A stretch of 33,546 nucleotides of DNA, from assembly GCA_019310825.1 (NCBI GenBank), contig JAFDDO010000003.1, positions 1-33,546 of the forward strand, written 5' to 3'. This document shows positions 31,357-33,546 of the stretch, in pieces. The stretch comes from Deltaproteobacteria bacterium (GTDB taxonomy: Bacteria > Desulfobacterota > Dissulfuribacteria > Dissulfuribacterales > UBA3076). The notes beneath the pieces were generated by a model that was not told the DNA's origin, ran no database searches, and worked only from the letters and a program-made list of their open reading frames with translations. Position 1 is the stretch's first letter. Each line of letters starts with the position of its first letter. A program made the position numbers and the translations under genes.

Positions 31357-32985
31357 ATGCAGTTCAAAACCGATTTTCTGATTATAGGGAGCGGAATAGC
31401 CGGGCTGAGCCTAGCAATAAAACTCGCCCCACTTGGACAGGTAACAGTGATCACGAAAAAGACCGAATCCGACACAGCTACAAATTTGGCTCAGGGCGGC
31501 ATAGCCAGCGTTTTCGGCACTGATGATAGCTTTGACCTGCACCAACAGGATACGCAACGCGCAGGAGATGGTCTATGTCATGAAGACATAGTCGAGATGA
31601 TAGTCAGCCAAGGCCCTGACCATATAAGGAAGTTAGAAGACCTTGGATTGGAATTCAACAGGGAACCGCACAATCCTGACATGCTGGATCTGGGGAAGGA
31701 AGGAGAACACTCCAGCCGCCGCATAGTGCACGTTGGGGATTTTACCGGGCGATCCGTTCAGAGAGTCTTGATGGATAGTGTTGACAGATTGCCTTCTGTT
31801 GAGGTCTTTGAAGACTATGTTGCAGTTGACCTCATCATCGAAAGCATGATCAAGGCATATTCGCCCGGCAGCATAGAGAAGGAACGTTGTCTGGGGGCTT
31901 ATTTGCTGGAAGTAGCAACAGATAAGATTCACACTTTCCTGGCCCCTATAACAGTGCTCGCCACGGGCGGGTCCGGCAAGGTTTACCTGTATACCAGCAA
32001 TCCTGATGTAGCCACAGGTGATGGTATAGCTGTAGCCTACCGTGCTGGAGCCAGGATTGCCAATCTGGAATTCGTTCAGTTCCATCCCACCTGTCTTTAT
32101 CATCCTAAGGCCAAAAACTTTCTTATATCAGAAGCGCTTAGAGGAGAGGGCGCCAAGCTGCTGGACCCTGGATACAGGCCCTTCATGGAAAAATATGATC
32201 CTCAGCAAAAGGAGCTTGCCGGAAGAGATATAGTCGCCAGGGCCATCGATACTGAATTAAAGAATAGTGGAAAAGATTGTGTATATCTGGATATTAGTCA
32301 CCGGTCTGCTGATTTCATCCGGGAGCGTTTTCCAAATATCTATGAGACCTGTCTGGGCTTTGGAATCGATATTACAAAGGAGCCGATACCGGTTGTGCCG
32401 GCGGCCCACTATATGTGTGGAGGGGTGATTACTGACAGCCACGGGGAGACAGACCTTGAAGGCCTTTTCGCTTTGGGAGAAACTGCATGCACTGGTCTGC
32501 ATGGTGCCAATCGGCTTGCGTCAAACTCCCTTCTTGAAGCCCTTGTCATGGCTCACCAGGCTTCTCTAAAGATCAGTGAGATATTCCCTGGTTTGAAAAA
32601 AAAATTATTTCCCCCAGTGCCTACCTGGGAAACCAGGGGAGCTGTTGATTTAAAAGAGGCTGTTCTTATCTCTCACAATTGGGATGTAATTCGGCGTCTG
32701 ATGTGGAACTATGTCGGTATTGTCCGCAGCACGAAAAGACTTAAACTGGCCAGACAGCGCCTTTCACCGATTCTTAAAGAGATCCGGCAGCACTACTGGG
32801 AATATATCCTCACCCGTGATTTTATAGAACTGAGGAACCTTGTACAGGTTGCAGAGCTCATCATTATTTCAGCCAGTAAGCGAAAGGAGAGCAGGGGGGG
32901 GCACTTCACCATAGACTATCCTTACAAAGACGACTGGAACTGGCGTAGAGATACAATTATTCAAAGGTTTCGGAAGGAGACGTGA
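31357..32985 (+). CDS. nadB: L-aspartate oxidase
   Basis: FAD enzyme that oxidises L-aspartate to iminoaspartate, the first step of de novo NAD synthesis; fumarate can serve as acceptor in anaerobes. It has 542 residues. The FAD-binding motif is LIIGSGIAGLSLAI at the start. Family segments are TNLAQGGIASVF, EGEHSSRRIVHVGDFTGR, ATGGSGKVYLYTSNPDVATGDG, FVQFHPTCLYHP, LISEALRGEGAKLLD, VVPAAHYMCGGVITD and ALGETACTGLHGANRLASNSLLEAL, then the helical C-terminal domain. These separate it from succinate dehydrogenase SdhA, which it resembles. It starts 13 nt after thyX and its stop overlaps the next gene's GTG by 3 nt (GTGA). nadA and nadC are not in the window. Confidence 0.96.
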   Translation: MQFKTDFLIIGSGIAGLSLAIKLAPLGQVTVITKKTESDTATNLAQGGIASVFGTDDSFDLHQQDTQRAGDGLCHEDIVEMIVSQGPDHIRKLEDLGLEFNREPHNPDMLDLGKEGEHSSRRIVHVGDFTGRSVQRVLMDSVDRLPSVEVFEDYVAVDLIIESMIKAYSPGSIEKERCLGAYLLEVATDKIHTFLAPITVLATGGSGKVYLYTSNPDVATGDGIAVAYRAGARIANLEFVQFHPTCLYHPKAKNFLISEALRGEGAKLLDPGYRPFMEKYDPQQKELAGRDIVARAIDTELKNSGKDCVYLDISHRSADFIRERFPNIYETCLGFGIDITKEPIPVVPAAHYMCGGVITDSHGETDLEGLFALGETACTGLHGANRLASNSLLEALVMAHQASLKISEIFPGLKKKLFPPVPTWETRGAVDLKEAVLISHNWDVIRRLMWNYVGIVRSTKRLKLARQRLSPILKEIRQHYWEYILTRDFIELRNLVQVAELIIISASKRKESRGGHFTIDYPYKDDWNWRRDTIIQRFRKET

Positions 32986-33546
32986 AAATAGGCAAACCAC
33001 AGTCTTTAGGGCGCATGGTCTGGGGGTTTGCTATCCTTATTTCGATTCTTATCTTCTGGCTTTGCTGGACCTTTAGGCATGAGCTATGGTTTCTCTGGTG
33101 TGGCCTTTTACAGGCATTTGAACATAGAGAGTCTGTACGAGCATATGCTCTCTCTTGGGGTCATGTGGCACCTTTTGCCTTTATCTCACTGCAGGCCCTT
33201 CAGGTCGTGATATCTCCTATCCCCGGCGAGGCAACTGGTTTTATCGGTGGTTTTCTGTTTGGAAAGTGGGCAGGTTTTTTTTATTCCACCGTTGGTCTTA
33301 CCTTGGGATCTGCAATTGCCTTTTTTCTATCTCGCCAATTTAGGCGCTTGGTAAGATCATGGCTTATCCGTTCTCGTTCATACCGCAGGTTTGATCATCT
33401 GGCCGACCACCAGGGACTTTTCATCTTCTATATATTGTTTCTGTTTCCCGGATTTCCAAAGGATTTTCTGTGTTATCTTCTGGGATTGAGCCGTATGCCA
33501 TGGTTGGCTTTTATTGCTATAGTCATACTGGGTCGTATGCCTGGAA
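32982..33546 (+). CDS. VTT/DedA-type membrane protein, partial (3' end beyond window)
   Basis: 188 codons from GTG 32982 read to the right edge without a stop. The start overlaps the nadB stop (GTGA), and GGAAGG lies just upstream. An N-terminal hydrophobic helix (WGFAILISILIFWLCW) is followed by the VTT (TVP38/TMEM64, SNARE-associated) core. The first re-entrant motif is SPIPGEATGFIGGFLFG, next GFFYSTVGLTLGSAIAFFLSR, then the second motif FPGFPKDFLCYLLGLSRMPW. Proteins of this superfamily act in membrane-lipid scrambling or as transporters (for example undecaprenyl-phosphate recycling by DedA members); the TVP38 branch is less well defined. The extra Lys after FPGFP is as in TVP38-type relatives. 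No function beyond membrane transport or lipid handling is claimed. Confidence 0.87.
   Translation, partial: MKIGKPQSLGRMVWGFAILISILIFWLCWTFRHELWFLWCGLLQAFEHRESVRAYALSWGHVAPFAFISLQALQVVISPIPGEATGFIGGFLFGKWAGFFYSTVGLTLGSAIAFFLSRQFRRLVRSWLIRSRSYRRFDHLADHQGLFIFYILFLFPGFPKDFLCYLLGLSRMPWLAFIAIVILGRMPG

Overview
The window reads as a densely coded stretch of chromosome from an anaerobic, Gram-negative, Desulfobacterota-like (deltaproteobacterial) bacterium. The clues are a CooC-type CO dehydrogenase maturation ATPase, an NfnAB electron-bifurcating transhydrogenase, ThyX instead of ThyA, a GatB amidotransferase subunit, a GH57 alpha-glucan enzyme beside galT, DksA/omega/DnaJ, MreB, and many REC, GGDEF, PilZ and enhancer-binding signalling proteins. 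The lineage is an inference from gene content; there is no rRNA or other marker here. Base composition looks moderate, and the gaps are rich in small inverted repeats.

Layout. 1-1087: the 5' part of an IS256-family transposase gene (minus strand, running off the left edge) lies directly against a receiver-domain fragment with no N-terminus, probably the tail of a hybrid sensor kinase cut by the insertion. 1301-2477 (minus): a membrane-anchored ComEA-like helix-hairpin-helix protein overlapping a cooC-like gene. 2627-6327 (plus): an enolase-superfamily enzyme, nfnA-nfnB and a small Cys-rich protein. 6368-7787: surE and a small Lys-tailed HTH protein with a clear terminator. 8146-12820: gatB, mtnA overlapping a double-GAF protein, then mreB. 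12833-17199: a signalling block made of a REC-GGDEF diguanylate cyclase, a divergent sigma54-type activator without a receiver domain, a PilZ-PAS protein with a degenerate kinase core, and a stand-alone receiver.

17274-22740 (minus) is a compact array, rpoZ-dnaJ-moaC-dksA-GH57-galT(-REC), with gaps of 25 nt or less and several overlapping stop/start pairs up to galT. It probably forms an operon joining RNA polymerase and stringent-response factors, a chaperone, molybdopterin synthesis and alpha-glucan/galactose metabolism. 23141-28791 (plus) looks like part of a surface-polysaccharide locus: a secreted TPR protein, a nucleotide-sugar epimerase/dehydratase, and a WecA/MraY-like phosphoglycosyltransferase fused to the front half of a CapD/FlaA1-type protein. 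28788-33546 (plus) holds an M18 aminopeptidase, thyX, nadB and a VTT/DedA-type membrane protein running off the right edge.

I found no phage, CRISPR array, rRNA, tRNA or recognisable defence system. The items most worth following up are the PilZ-PAS-pseudokinase, the WecA-CapD(N) fusion, and two families of short dispersed elements with terminal inverted repeats, each present twice in the window.
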